NCBI RefSeq assembly: GCF_023856365.1 | Contig: NC_064548.1 | Span: 16,912,461-16,976,460, forward strand | Length of the DNA stretch: 64,000 nt | Reading direction: 5' to 3' | Origin: Brienomyrus brachyistius | Taxonomy: Eukaryota; Chordata; Actinopteri; Osteoglossiformes; Mormyridae | Shown here: piece after piece, positions 23,961 to 36,670 of the stretch | Layout: every line of letters begins with the position of its first letter | Numbering within the stretch: position 1 is the stretch's first letter | Notes under the pieces: generated by a model | What the model was told of the DNA's origin: nothing | What the model saw: only the letters and a program-made list of their open reading frames with translations | Database searches by the model: none | Program-made: the position numbers and the translations under genes

Positions 23961-25440
23961 ATGCTTAAGAATGCAGCGGAGCACAGATTTACATGTATAC
24001 TAGTATTCAAGATAACTGTACATTCATACAAATATTTTTATACATAGATTGACAAATTCCAAAGAATATTGTATCCACTTTCTCATTTCATAGTATTGGA
24101 CTCGAGAAGAATGAAAAGATCAATATCCACTCAGCTCTCTTTGACATACTTTGTTAAGCTGTGACAAGGAAATTAAAGAATGGGGGTTTAAGTAGACTTA
24201 AACGGCAGAGTATCTGTTTCAAGTAAAGTCATTTACTAAAAAAAAAGAGAGTAAACAGCTGAAACAGCTTCAGCAGTTTTGCCCTAGCAAATCGGAAACA
24301 CTGAAAAGTAGGAAACGCCCCCAGTCGCCATGAGGTTGCTGAAAGCCTTGTGAGTGCCAGGGATTATGCTTAATATCACAGCGCATCGGGAAGGCGAGGC
24401 GGCCAGATGGCGTAACGAGGTCCCCACAAAGCAGAGCACAGCAGAGCAGAGTAGAGTGAGTAGCAGTCAGGGAGCAAGTTGGAGGGGATGAGGAGGGAGA
24501 TCTGGGGTGAAAAATATCCAGCTCAGTGGCTCACACAGGCCTGACAAGCGAGGGCGAGCGAAAAATAAGGCGCGGCACAGTGGATTACACCCTGCCACAC
24601 GGTGCGATAATCCAGCATTGGATGCCCAGCCCTTGCTGAGCTATGTGTTGTGCCTGGTTACACACTGGTGGCACTAGAGCTATGAGTTTTTTTTTTTTGT
24701 ACCTTGTACATTTTGTTATTGCACTGTACTGCAGTATTGGGAATCCCCCACTCCACCAGCAGCACCACTCACTCCCCAAACCCAAATCCTCCAGTATCCC
24801 ACAGGAAAAAAGACACGCTATTTACGCCGGAGATCCCGTAATGCAGGACTTCTCAAGGTTAATCCGTGGGCTGAGAGACACTCACCACCTGTGGATCGCA
24901 GGCTGCTTCAGGCACGACTGCCTCTCCATTGTACGCTGAGCTCTCAGCAACCCCTATGTGCCGAAAGAAAGAGAGAGAAAAAAAGAAAGAAAAAAAAAGC
25001 CAAGCTATCCTCTGCGGCCGGACCCTGGGGTCTGCAGGAGTGGCTGGACAAAGGGCTTGTCCTCTCCGTTCATAAAAATAGGGCTCTGATCTGTACAATC
25101 AACCCAAAAAACTGCAGCGTCATATCCCACGTGGCGGATAAAGAAATGGTCCAATGAGCAGAGGCTCAGAGGCCATACAGCACTGTGTTGCTGCTATCAG
25201 ACAGCCATACAGAAGGGGAACACCGATTGGCTTATCTGTTCCCTTTGTAACCCAGGCGCAAGGAGACCATCTCCATTATTAACACTGAGAAGCGGTGGAT
25301 AGGTTCTCAGGGAGACTGTGGTCGGAGGCCCAACCCTTGTAGTCTGCTGCCCCCCATCCCATGCTCAGTACTCAGTGCAATGTGGATGGCTCTCATGGTT
25401 AGGGGAACCCCAAGCTCTGCATATTCTGGGCAGCCATGTC
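23961..25440. other. No gene seen
   Basis: A GC-richer patch lies near 24370-24620 and a GA-rich tract at 24960-25000. Opposing open frames of 66-98 codons at 24585-25157 lack recognised domains. Confidence 0.5.
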
Positions 25441-25580
25441 AGAGGACGTTGGTAGTGGTAGTCTGCTAACAATGCAAAGGTCATGGGTTCAAATCCCAGG
25501 AAGCACACATAAATTGCAATCCTTCTCTCTACTGTAAGTCACTTGATTTTTGAAATGTGTGAGATAAAATGCAAATGTTG
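25441..25580 (+). repeat. tRNA-SINE with L2-type tail
   Basis: A perfect B-box GGTTCAAATCCC lies at 25486-25497, preceded by tggtagtctgctaacaatgc in the A-box position. The 3' part has actgtaagtcacttg and gataaaatgcaaatg, matching the widespread fish SINE/L2 ending of the form TGTAAGTCGCTTTGGATAAA. It is not an intact tRNA gene, since the cloverleaf arms do not pair and the 3' part is SINE tail. Confidence 0.75.
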
Positions 25581-27955
25581 TGTTGCCCGGGCCCCTGTTT
25601 TGGGGGACACTTTGCCCCGGTCTCAGGGTGGGGCCCAAAAGAGGGTTCAGTTCAGTGAGCTTTACTGCCGGGGTCCCAGAATTATTTAATCCAGGCGTGG
25701 CTGCATGTCATGGGGTGAATTGAAGTAATTCCCAGCAATTATGCTCACCAGCCCTGGGTGGCGCCGCTAGCTGAAGCAATAATACATCCATGGGTGTCTT
25801 TTCTAGACTGTGCTGAGGGACCCGGAAATGCATTAGCCTAGCTGAGAACGTGGTTGGGATCTATTAGGAGCCTGAGATTAAGAGGATGTGTTGGGATGGG
25901 CGCACGCCCCACGTTGGTGAAAGCGCGTGTTTGTGCGTGCAAAAGAAAGCGAGCGCGAGCAACTCGAAGTGGCACAGACAAATGCCCTTCTATGCCTGTG
26001 CAGACACGCGGCTGGCAGGGCCCAGTGCAGCTGCGAAAGGGTCATCCGGGGGAGCGCGGTACCTCTGACACGGCTCCAAAAGAATGCGTCGAACGGCTCG
26101 GAAAAATCCCTGCCGTCATCCATCTTCATGTTTCCGAGGATGGGACAAAGGGCTCTGTTTTAAAAAAAATTCCTGCCATCTGGCACGATGGCAGGGGAAG
26201 AAAAAGGCAAGACCCCTAAAATTCCGAATTTCAGCAGAGATAACAGCCAATCTCCTCCCAGGATCCCATCCAGAGCCCTGGCACGGAAATGTGACCGTTT
26301 CACATTTCTCTGATGACGAGGAAATGGTAATTTGGTGCAAAAACTTCAGGGGTTTCTCCTGTGATAGAAGTGCACATTAAAAAAAAGCAGAAGAGAGACT
26401 TGGATGCTATGGAAGCGTGAGCCGCAGAGGCATCATCTCCTCAGACGGGAAGGGCTCACCAGAGGCTCCCTTAACTCCATACTGTATATGCTCCTGTCTC
26501 GAAGCGGCCGGATTCTATGGCTGAGGATTGCAGCTGTACAGCTGAGATCGACTCACTGAGCCATGGGGCCGAAGCCAATCTGAAGGCTTCAAACAAAAAA
26601 AAAAAAAACAAACCAAAAAAGGGGGACATTTTAACAGCCAGTGCGGCAATTTTCATTTCTGCGGCTGCTGGAGTAAAGATTAAAGCGAGGGGCGCTTCTC
26701 TAAACAAGGAGGTGACACACCTTATAGCATGTGAGTGCTAAAAAAATGAGTCTTTAGGTGTTATGTTGGAAGGGTGGTTAAGTGTGTTTGAGAGAGTGAT
26801 CAGAGTCTGGCGTGGGGTGGGGGGAGGCAGAAGCTATGTGGTCTCCCTCCCCAGGTCAGAAGAGGCAGGGAAGTTATTTTTCCACAGAAAGAGGCTCCCA
26901 TGCTCGAGTCACTCTACCGGCATTCGCTGTGTCTGAGTGGGTCTCGGGCACGATGGCTGCTAGCTAACAGTCACTTTTTGCTCCATTCAGCGAGGGCTAA
27001 TGGCACGTCAAGTTACATGAGGATCCGGAATACTCAGACCACCCCCCAAAGGCAAGGGCAAACCTGGATGTATTACAAAATAACTGCCAGCTTCATGCGG
27101 CCATATAATCACAGCTCAGAATGAGAATAAGTCGGATGTTTTAGAGATTACATGTATCAGTAACACTCAGCATTGCAGAACATTTTGGATGGTAATAGCA
27201 TCAACCCCGTAATTGTAATATACTGATTGAATTTATGCTTAAGCCACATTGTTCCTGACCTCCCATAACAGCTAATACATTTATAATGGATTTATCACAT
27301 TTGTAATATAACAGCTGGAATGAAAATCCAGGTGCATCTTGCTGTTACAAGCTGAGTCGTTTGTAAATGACTCTGGTTCTGTAGTATGCTAATTTTACGG
27401 TGAAATACCTACTGTATGGTGAATCTACTATATGATGACTTTTCTCACACAATTGCTTTCTGAAAACAGATTCAGTAAAACAACAGCACAATGCAGTGAC
27501 ACAGTTAAACAGGACACAGTGAACTTACTTAAATAGGTTCAGAATACAGAAATAGGAATTATGTCTCCTTTACCGGTTCAACCAATCCTGTGCCTTCCCA
27601 CTTCAGATTCTGTAAATAAATATTATGCAAAAATATAACACTAATTCTATATCATTAGTTTTAAATGCTTAAATTATTTCATTATAAATGTGATTAGCAT
27701 ATTTGGTTACATATTTAATTTCAACAGTTATTTCTATTAACATTATAATAATTCTAAGTATTTTAAATGGAATATTATAAGAATTCAAAGTATTCCTAAT
27801 CCCTTTAAAACTCTATACATGGAAAACCATAACTGGGATCATGACTGACCTTCATAACATAATCCATATTTAAGAAAGTAATGAAACAATGTCTTATTCG
27901 CACAAGGACATTGGAATGCTTCTCTTTGCATATCGTGCTATTCGTACACAACTGA
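25581..27955. other. No gene seen; GC-rich patch
   Basis: 25850-26110 is CpG-rich (gcgcacgcccc, gaaagcgagcgcgagcaac) with overlapping open frames on both strands and no recognised product. An A-run lies at 26594-26608. The AT-rich 27150-27900 has no recognised repeat. Confidence 0.45.
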
Positions 27956-27959
27956 GAGC

Positions 27960-28125
27960 AAAGCTTGGGGTTTGAATGCAGGGTCAGCTATTTATCCAGT
28001 TCCTCTGGATCATTTTGGAGACATAAGGACCCAATGGAGATGTAACTATTCTGCCAAGACTGGAACCAGCAACCTTCAAACTATAGGCACAGTGGCCTAA
28101 CCCATTCAGTCACACACATTGTTGT
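27960..28125 (-). repeat. tRNA-derived SINE, second family
   Basis: Holds ctatttatccagttcctctg, ggacccaatggagatgtaac and then ctggaaccagcaaccttc with cacagtggcctaaccca. The last two are the complements of B-box and A-box regions, so the head is on the minus strand. Same family as 7462-7605 and 61715-61912. Confidence 0.6.
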
Positions 28126-31100
28126 CTAAAATAAAGTTTCACATAAGTTTTTTTTACCATACACCATAACTCTTCAAGTGTGTAGGGAGTTTCCTGTTTT
28201 TTTTTTTGTTCCTTCCTGGTAAATTTAGTTTTCAGTCGTATCATTAAGGTGACCCATGCCGTTATTCTGCCCTATTTAGAGAGGGGAGACCTGCACGTCG
28301 CCTGCATGGGAAGCTGCGACATCCACACTGCACCTACATTGGAGATCTATTTCTGTCCAATGAGAGGCGAAGGATTCTTTGTGGAACACCTGACTTAATC
28401 CCCTGACATTTTCATTCTGCTTAAGTGGAATGCATTATGGGAGAAGCTTCCGCGATCACCGGGACAGCCAGAAACGGAGCGGAAAGCGAATGGCTTCATT
28501 ATCCAAAGGGCTGCCGTCATGTTCGCCGGCACTTGAGAGCAAGGCCCCCCTGAGCATTTACTGTACGACTAATAAAGCAGAGAGAAGGGGTGATGAAAAT
28601 GTTTTACAATTTGTTTCTGCTTCATGGAACACCCAGCTTCTCTAAAAGAAAAAAAAAAAACACTGGTTCTGACTTCAGCGAACTAAATAATTAATCCTCC
28701 CATTTAGCTCCTGACAGAATACAGTGATACCTTAAACAGTTTTTTTTCTGGCTTGCTCAGGAGGAAAAAAATGTGGCATGTCAGATGACCTAACACAAAA
28801 CAGCTAATTCATATATGAAAGTTATGGTTCTTTCGGTCTTAAATAGTCCCCTACATCAGGTATAAAGGATATGTCTGAAAGCAGAAAAGAACAGACCTGA
28901 AGTATTTCCTTAGCCGTAAAACTCTTTACAAATGAGCTGAGGTGGGACTTTGACCTGGAGACTAGCCATCAAGACATTTATAGGCGTGGTAATACCTTAG
29001 ACAGCATTTTGCAGATGGTACAGCTTCCATTAAAAAAATAGAGAAACATCCGGCACTAGGGTTGGAGATGACATGTGGAGTTCATCACAGCCCTACAGCA
29101 CTTACCGGTGTACAAATCTCATTAGCATTCTCATTAGTTTCAAAACCAATCCAAGACCCCTAAAGACCCACCATGTTCTGTCTGGTTAAGGAAGACACCC
29201 ATTATAACATCTGTGCTGAGCAATTACCACAAGGCACAACCTTCATTATAAAAATTATTCATCTCAGGTTTAATGGTATATTAAAAACTGAGAGCCATGG
29301 ACTTACATGATAAATTGTGCATTGTGATTTGAGCCACACAAATGAAACCCCAGGGAGTTCCGGATACACCTCAGAATGTATGAGATGCATCTCCAGGTGG
29401 ACGTTCCAACACTTATAATCACTCAAAACCAGGCAGCTGAAGAAATGTGTATTTGTTTCCATGTTAGTCGGCCCCATATTTGAAGCCAAAATTAACAAGC
29501 ATTCATTAATCAGAAACGTGGATCAATGAAGTATCAAGCACACCCATTTCCACCTCTAGTAGGGTTGGGGGAACTTTGGTTCAAACAATTTTATGAAAGT
29601 AGGCGAAGTGCCTTACTGAAGAACAATACAACAAGACCACACTGGAGATCTACAAGTTACAAGCTTACTATTCATCCCCTTTACCACTCTTCTACCAGCT
29701 GCCAATCAAAGTACAGTAACATCTCCCACCAAGAAGGCACAAGTACTTTAGCAAGCATAGCATTAGCTTCAAATACACCATCTTAAGTATATTAACACTG
29801 GGTGGAATGCATCCTTTAAATGCTAGGATGTGCTCTAGGGGAAGATTGATTTTTTTTTTAATTCTCCTTTTTTATCCAGCAGTAATCTCATCTTCCACTC
29901 CACCAATCTCTCTTCCTATCTTCTCACCCTGTTTTAATATATAGAGTGGACTCTGCATTACGTCTCCCAGTCTTATCCTGATCTTCACTCATATCTGATC
30001 TGCTTCTCAGAATCCAGGGCAGTGGACCCACTGAAGATATACGTGAGGAATAGAGGCCTAGGAAATCACACGAGAGCAAAAAAATGCTCCTCAGAAAGCA
30101 TTTGGTGGGGGGGCAGACGGACAAAGGCAGGATTCATGGTGTTCATGTGTTTCTTTTAATGACAGCAGTCATTATAAGAACTGAACTTAACATCAGAACA
30201 TTTCTTTTTATGACAATTATCCACAAAGTGCAGCATTTGTCACTGCAGTGTTTCCTTCTGGGCTTTAAAAAACACAGATATTTTTGTCTGCATTTCAGGT
30301 GGTTGACCCGACATATTATCCGACGCGCTTTCTGTCCGCTGGTGGGAGTGTGCTCACCTGTGTGTGCGCGCACGTGTCTGTGCGTGCGTATCGGGGCAGA
30401 GCTCCACCACGCGCAATACAGGGAGCAGAGGGGAAATGTAAACGTGCGACCATGTAGAGACAAAAATGACAAGCTGTTGTGCAAATAAGATTAATAACAT
30501 TAGGCTATTTAGCACGTTTAATAAAAGGACAATGTATAGACCTGTTCTATAGCAAAGGTAACCTTAAATGACTTCTGTTGTGATCTGGCAATATATAGAA
30601 AATAAAAGTAAATAAAAGTAATGACCTTCAAGGAGGGGGAGGGAAGTGCCATTGGGGGGGGGGGGGGGGGGCTGGGCGCCCCCTCCCTTATATAACGGTT
30701 GGGAAAACTTTGCTATTACCCATGCAAAGTGCTCCACCAGCGATGTGGAACCCCCCATCCATCCTATGATGCGAGCATTGCCTCTAGCCCAGGTCCCAAT
30801 GCTCTGCTTCTGAATGTTCTTACATGGTCCAGAGGCCTACCACTGTCATGTTTCCCAAAAATCTTTTGGAGGTACAAGATGATTAAGCTGAACTGAGTCC
30901 CAACAAACAAGCCAGTGAGTGATACACGTTCAGTCCCCCGCAGTGTCCACTGATAGACGCACGCTGACTGCCGGATATACTGGGACTCCACATCTTCTCC
31001 AATGAGGCAGCCGCCAGTATATCCACTGCATCATCCTCGGACAACAGCTTCCCATCATCTCCTTCTGGGTAATGGTTGCCAACTGTGCGCGCTGGTCTGA

Positions 31101-31854
31101 GTAAACGATAGCAAATGAAGACTGACAGGGTAGGCAGAGGTGGGGCCCCACGCTAGGAACCCTAAACTCTTGCCAGCCTGTGGAGGTCAGCCGAAAGTCA
31201 TCCTTATCAATCTCTGCATGATTATCTCAGGCTGAGCCAAGTAATTATAAGGCACCCACTGTGGAACAGCGTACTTACCCTGTCAAATATGCAGACATGT
31301 CCTGTGCTGAGTCCATCAAGGTTCAAGAATGTTTATTTGAAGACCGCTGTATAATCCCTCATGTCTTAACACCAGGTTTCGAGAAAAAACGTCATAGACA
31401 GTGACTGGGTGTTTAAAAACTTATTTTCTGGTAAACATCACCAGGACTCACATGCATAAAAGAATTACACAATGAATTTAGGAATACATGCTGCATTATG
31501 TTTTTGATTTTAATAAATAATGTGCCCCTATTATTTACTCACTGTAACAGGCTTTTTCCTCTTATATCTACCATCCAACTAGGAATCTGCTTTGTTCTGA
31601 CAGGACATATTCAGGATTTTCAGTATTCTGGCAAAAAATGTGCATGATTGCTGAGTCCATCTTTCATAGCCACATGAAAAAAATTCTCCCCAGTAACAAT
31701 TATACTGTGGATCGAGCTACAAAGGCATTACACGCTATTGTAAATCATTTTATGACTACGGAAAAAAGACCACACTAACTGCTGCCTTGTAAATGCTGTT
31801 GCTCATGACTTAATTACCTCATGAGTTACATCACACTGTGCAAATAGCCTTAGG
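28126..31854. other. No gene seen
   Basis: Includes an 18-base G-run at 30654-30671. The region 30700-31200 has medium-length frames on the minus strand (30764-30991 and 30930-31151) with no domain I know. A GC-rich patch lies at 30300-30420. Confidence 0.5.
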
Positions 31855-31935
31855 TGGTATTAAGTATCTAGGTATTACGATATATCGTGGTATGTTTGTG
31901 GTATGTTTGGCTATACCACGATAAATCCCTCATCC
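31855..31935. repeat. Inverted-repeat hairpin, transposon-like
   Basis: The 11-base arms tatcgtggtat and ataccacgata are perfectly complementary, and ttacgatat and acgataaat lie outside them. Alternating CGATA words are typical of ends of fish DNA transposons, but no second terminus or duplication was found. Confidence 0.4.
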
Positions 31936-32209
31936 CCTATGGCCGAGTGAAATTTATCGTAGGCCCCTAGCAATATTTTATTGTCAAATTTTCAAAATAC
32001 AAGAAAAGCCTTACTTTTCAAATGCCATCAAAATATTTTACACTCTGTAGCATCCAGAAGGTATGATGGCATGAAAAGTTTGATGCCGTCCAAGCTTATG
32101 CGTAAATAGATATTTAATACTGCAATTTAATTGCTCAAGCACAGCGCCAGATAAATCCTCATGAAATGGTTTGTGTATGTATGTTTTTCCCTTCCTTTAC
32201 ACTTGCCGG

Positions 32210-32460
32210 CGCACCTGCAGTCACATACTGAGCCGCCGACTTCCTCGCCACCCCCCCTCCCTGTCCCCTGGATGATGTATGGCCTCCGTGTCGGCAGGGG
32301 GAACAGCGACACAGCTGTGCTCCGCCTCGCTGCCGGCAGCATGTTGCGGGGAGCCGAACTGCAGAGTATTTATGTAGCGCGTCAGCTTGGATCCACTTAA
32401 GGGGGCGTGGGAGCTTAGCAGGCCTGAGAGATCCAGCTCGCTCGCTCCTCTGATGCAAAC
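32210..32460. other. GC-rich, promoter-like patch
   Basis: CpG-rich for this window (gagccgccgacttcctcgcc, ctccgcctcgctgccggcag). Frames on both strands are open for 71-102 codons but unrecognised. A gagtatttatgtagcg element could act as a weak TATA region. Only composition supports this. Confidence 0.25.
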
Positions 32461-32827
32461 ACCTCAATCACTTCGTGGTGTTAGTCCCCAGGCGTGCTCT
32501 TAACCGGTGCTTGCAGGACGGCAATGGTTTCTGGAAAAGCAGACTTTGCATACCATTTACACTATTAGATATACTTTATGTTTTATTCAGCTTTTTGTAA
32601 AGATTTTGAATATCACAGAGTGGTATGTATTAGACCTGTGAATTCCTAAAGGCCTTCATCCTCTGTATGGTGGAGTTATAGTAACACACATAATTATCTT
32701 TATAATATACTTCTGATAGTATTTATCTCACTCCCAACACTTGCTAATCACTCTTTCCTCCCATGTCACCTTATTCGTTTTGGTATTTTCAAATCATTTA
32801 AAGCCTGTGGCATAAAATAATGACTAC

Positions 32828-33080
32828 CCTATCCATTCATCCACCTTCCACCCACTTAGTCAGGGGTAGGTCAGGGGGGATCTGGAGCCTGTCCCAGACA
32901 GCACAGGACACAAGGATGAGGTAGAACCTGGATGGGATGTCGGTTCATCGCAGGACACATACATACCGTCATGCACTATGGGCACCTTATAGGTGCCAAT
33001 TAGCCTAACCACATGTCTTTAGACTGCAGGTGGAAATCCATACAATGGGGGAGCGAACATTCCAACCCCACACACACACA

Positions 33081-33145
<65 letters not shown>

Positions 33146-33222
33146 CAGCGCTGAGATTCAATCCTCCAACCCAGGAGGTGTGAAGCAACTGCACAACCTA
33201 ATGAACCAACATGTCACCCCCT
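32828..33222 (-). mobile_element. Near full-length SINE with CA repeat
   Basis: An inverted SINE. From left to right it shows ccattcatcc, ggtcaggggggatctggagc, ggacacaaggatgagg, gccaattagcctaaccac, a CA tract, then gattcaatcctccaaccc, a B-box complement, and aacctaatgaaccaacatgt at the head. The CA tract (33069-33144) grew within the usual cacacacag stretch. Flanking duplication not certain. Confidence 0.75.
33069..33144. repeat. CA microsatellite
   Basis: About 38 dinucleotides with a single AA interruption near 33082, lying within the inverted SINE. Cysteine-valine and threonine-histidine frames across it are artefacts. Confidence 0.97.
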
Positions 33223-33834
33223 GACTGCAACCTACTATACAAATATAGACAGCTGACTTCCATTAACAACATCTGTATTTAATTTGATTTGTAAATGTAA
33301 ACTCACTGGGTTATTTAATTTCTTCTTTTGTTATTTGGTGGTCGCAAAGTGTTACCTTGATGTGGAAATGCACTGTTCAACAAAAAGGCAGTCAGTGTCT
33401 GATATATTAGATGCCTTCCTGTCTTTGATGTATCTGATGGGCAAAGAGTTCAACGATTCTTATCAAAATAACTCTGGCCATTCTGCTGGTCCTCCTGCAC
33501 ATCATTAATCACCATTTTCAAAGTCGCTCTCGTTCTCTCCCTCAGAGAATGAAACAGTAGGATAGAGAAACGAGATTCGGATTGCTCCTTGTAATAAGGC
33601 ATCCAAGCAGAACACTTTTATAGCCAAACAACCAGAGACGTAAACATGTCCCTTCCTTGCTGCCAAGAGAGCAAAGACAAACCAATCACCTCTGAGCTTA
33701 AAAACTTAGGTACACAATGGACTCACATAGAAATATTCACTTCAATTATGCTGTTATTTGATCTTTCAAGCCCTGTTCAGTATGCAGTCACAGAGAATTG
33801 AACCTTAGCTGTCATTCATAGTTTGAATTCAAGT

Positions 33835-34216
33835 AGTTAATTCCTGGGGTGGCATGGTGGTGCAGTGGTTAGCACTGTTACGTCACACCTCTGGGACCCG
33901 GGTTTGAGTCTCCGCCTGGGTCACATGTGTGTGGAGTTTGTATGTTCTCCCCATGTCATCGTGGGGTTTCCTCCAGGTACTCCGGTTTCCCCCCACAGTC
34001 CAAAAACATACTGAGGCTAATTGGAGTTGCTAAATTGCCCGTAGGTGTGCATGTGTGAGTGACTGGTGTGTGAGTGTGCCCTGTGATGGGCTGGCCCCCC
34101 ATCCTGGGTTGTTCCCTGCCTCGTGCCCATTGCTTCCGTGATAGGCTCCGGACCCCCCCCCCCCCCCCGACCCAGTAGGATAAGCGGTTTGGAAGATGGA
34201 TGGATAGTTCATTCCT
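33835..34216 (+). mobile_element. Full-length ATGG-tailed SINE
   Basis: The best complete copy (33846-34205). Its head has an A-box tggtgcagtgg at 33858-33868 and a B-box ggtttgagtct at 33901-33911, the internal RNA polymerase III promoter of a tRNA-derived SINE. The middle and 3' module follow (catcctgggttgttccctgc, ggataagcggtttggaagat), then GGAT repeats. Flanks agttaattcct (33835-33845) and agttcattcct (34206-34216) match at 10 of 11 bases. A 16-base C-run (34153-34168) has expanded inside. The 3' end resembles L2-clade LINE ends, so the helper is probably an L2-like LINE. Confidence 0.9.
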
Positions 34217-34755
34217 AATGCATTCTATTTATTTATTTGGTGGAAATCTGAGCCAGGTATTAATTTGTTAGTATCACAGCTATTTTTATAACTGGAGATC
34301 GTGATTATTTTTTCACAACACCAGTGTTTTATGGAAAGTGAAGCCTGTAACCTTGAGGTTAAAGGGGCATCATGGAATCATGAAACACTAACCCCACTTG
34401 TTTAACATGACAAACACAGGCAGTTGATAATGAGATCTGGGAGAAAAAAAAACATAATAGATTTACCTTTAACCTGCCATTTAAATAGGAGAACAAACAC
34501 AATATGATGATGCAGAAATATCAAATCTCTCATTACACTACTGCAATAATCAGATTTGGCTATGGACAAAATCTCTGGGTGATTAAAAAAACCATATAGT
34601 GATTTAGGTTTATATTTCAGGCAGGACGTTTTGCGACCGTCCGCAAGCAACCAAACAAATTTGGGTCAAGAGCATCAAGTCCCACATAACGCAGTCTTGC
34701 ATCATCAACTTATGCCATTTTGCCCTCACCCAATCTCAACCTCTATTTCCACTGT
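34217..34755. other. No gene seen
   Basis: AT-rich; nothing recognised before the MITE piece at 34756. Confidence 0.6.
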
Positions 34756-34818
34756 AGAGCAGAGTTTCCCAATGCGATCATTGGGGACCTGCAGACAGTC
34801 CACATCCAGTCGCTTATG
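34756..34818. repeat. Partial hAT-like MITE
   Basis: gagcagagtttcccaatgcg followed by attggggacctgcagacagt matches the left half of the MITE at 18919. The right terminus is not seen. Confidence 0.5.
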
Positions 34819-35377
34819 CATATTGTAACAACGTTCCCCAGCCCTGGATTTATGAATAGATCCTATCATCTGACTGGTCAATCAGAGGGTTCTACAATTT
34901 CCCACTATTGGTTAATGGGCCTGGAAGGACAGGAAAGTGATTAGCTGAACACAGTGTTAGTGAGTGCAGTTATCTATTGTGAGTATGACATCTAAAGGGT
35001 CAACAGCTCTGACTTCATGTTCTAAGACCACTATGGCCATGATTGGTAATATATTGTCACTGTCCAATGGAAAATGTGTATCTTCCCAAATCCCTTATTT
35101 CTGGAGCATTATTAAGCAATATTAAGTAAAACACAAACATTTATCATGTATACAAATGATAACTAGTACAGACATAAATTCTAGTTAAATAGACAATTTC
35201 ATAAAACATCTTTTCATTGATCAATTAGATCTTAAACACTATCAGTAGACAGAGGAGAACGGGAGTTTTCCATTTATAGTTAAAAGTCATAATCATCAAA
35301 AAGTGGACATACATTTTCATCAGGCAACTAAAATATGTACCATCCACATACTTTTCATACAGCAACTAAAATATGTG
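34819..35377. other. No gene seen
   Basis: Unrecognised, AT-rich. A 15-base word, caactaaaatatgtg or close to it, occurs twice at about 35325-35376, perhaps a local duplication. Confidence 0.5.
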
Positions 35378-35585
35378 CCATTAAGTAGATGTGCACAGAT
35401 CAACCAGCCAGGGACCAGAATTGGCCAATTTTCAGCATGCACAGCCCAGACCGGAGAGCAGCGGTTCAGTGTCAAGTATGTCCAATATCAAACCGGTCAG
35501 TGTTATGCATGCACCACACATCAAACACACAGCAGTGCGGGCAATATCCTTAGAGTTGCGTGCACAATCACAGCCACATGTTAAC

Positions 35586-35696
35586 ATGTCCTTAGCGTGG
35601 AAGTTCTTCACTGTGAGTGAAGACAACACAAAGTTTGAGATTTGTAATACATGTAAAGCTAAAGTAAACCATGGGGGAACTACCACGAAAACGTAG
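35586..35696 (+). pseudogene. BED finger of hAT A, truncated
   Basis: The 36-codon frame reads MSLAWKFFTVSEDNTKFEIC and goes on with NTCKAKVNHGGTTTKT before a stop. This is the first half of a BED finger: tryptophan-phenylalanine block, then C-x2-C at 35643-35654. The histidine pair is lost beyond the stop. Similar to the WKFF/CNLC piece in the hAT at 1293. Confidence 0.7.
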
Positions 35697-36360
35697 TGAA
35701 ACAGACTTCTCGTCAAAGTGAAAAGCGGTCTCGTGAAGGCGCTACAAATCAGCTGCGTTAAGCATGTCGGCGTCTGATGAAATTACCATAGTACATGCCC
35801 CAGACACTTTTAAATCTTTTATTTGTCAGCATTTTGGTTATATAAATATTAGAAAATAGTTAATTTACTATTTTTTAATAGTAAGTCCACGTTAACGTAA
35901 ATTCATCGCACAAAAATGATACATTTCTTTAAAGGTGCTAATGTTTACGTACATAGCAAATGCATCCCGTGTTTCCCTCTCGAGACACATTTGTTATAAA
36001 CACTGAAAGTATGTTTCCTTTACATATTTTATTGAATTGTACCTTGGTTATGTATTTGACTTCTGCCAATAAGTTTACAGTCCTGTTTGTTTACTTATTT
36101 TACCTTACTGTGAATACAAAAGAAAATAGCAGCCAACACCATGTTCTATGAATTAGTAGGGGTAACATTAGTATACTGTACTGTAAATGTCCTAGTGTGA
36201 CAAATATCCGTTAGGCGATACTGTACTCTATTTTTATATCAAACATTGTTCTTTTTTAAAGGTAATGTATTAAGCTAATTTTTTAATTAAATGAAAGTGT
36301 CTTGGGAGCAAGACTGGGGTGATATATAGGGTTTAAACTATAAAAATATGCACATAAAGA

Positions 36361-36670
36361 TGCTCCTCTCCATACGAACGAGATACGTTCCGAACGGCCG
36401 TTCGCAACTTGAAATGTTCGTAAGTCGTTCAACATAATTTTAAGGGTATACGCAAGTACAAAGAAATAGGATGCTGGGAGTACGCACGCTAGGCTGCTGC
36501 ACGGCGGGCGAAGTGGCCAGAAGTCGTACTAGGCGGAATTGGCGCACAGAAAAAAAAATTATGTTGCAGACAGGAAACGGGAGCCTAATGAACACAATTT
36601 GGACTTACAGTTCTCTTCGTTCGTATGTCTGAAAGATCGTAAGTTGAAAGTTCGTAAGTAGAGGAGTGTC
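36361..36670. mobile_element. About 310-bp MITE with gttcgtaag repeats
   Basis: The left end tgctcctctccatacgaac and the right end, read on the minus strand, gacactcctctacttacgaac are inverted repeats. Internal words such as gttcgtaagtcgttcaac and aagttgaaagttcgtaag form further mirrored pairs. It interrupts the downstream end of the hAT B frame and supplies its last residues. The superfamily is uncertain and no clear duplication was found. Confidence 0.6.

Noticed and set aside
25441..25500. A tRNA gene, suggested by a perfect B-box
   Set aside because: The arms do not pair as a cloverleaf and the downstream sequence is a SINE tail.
30764..31151. Minus-strand frames that might be a transposon protein
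   Set aside because: I could not match any motif of LINE, Gypsy, hAT or Tc1 proteins to them.
33000..33224. Cys-Val and Thr-His repeat frames
   Set aside because: Produced by the CA microsatellite inside an inverted SINE.
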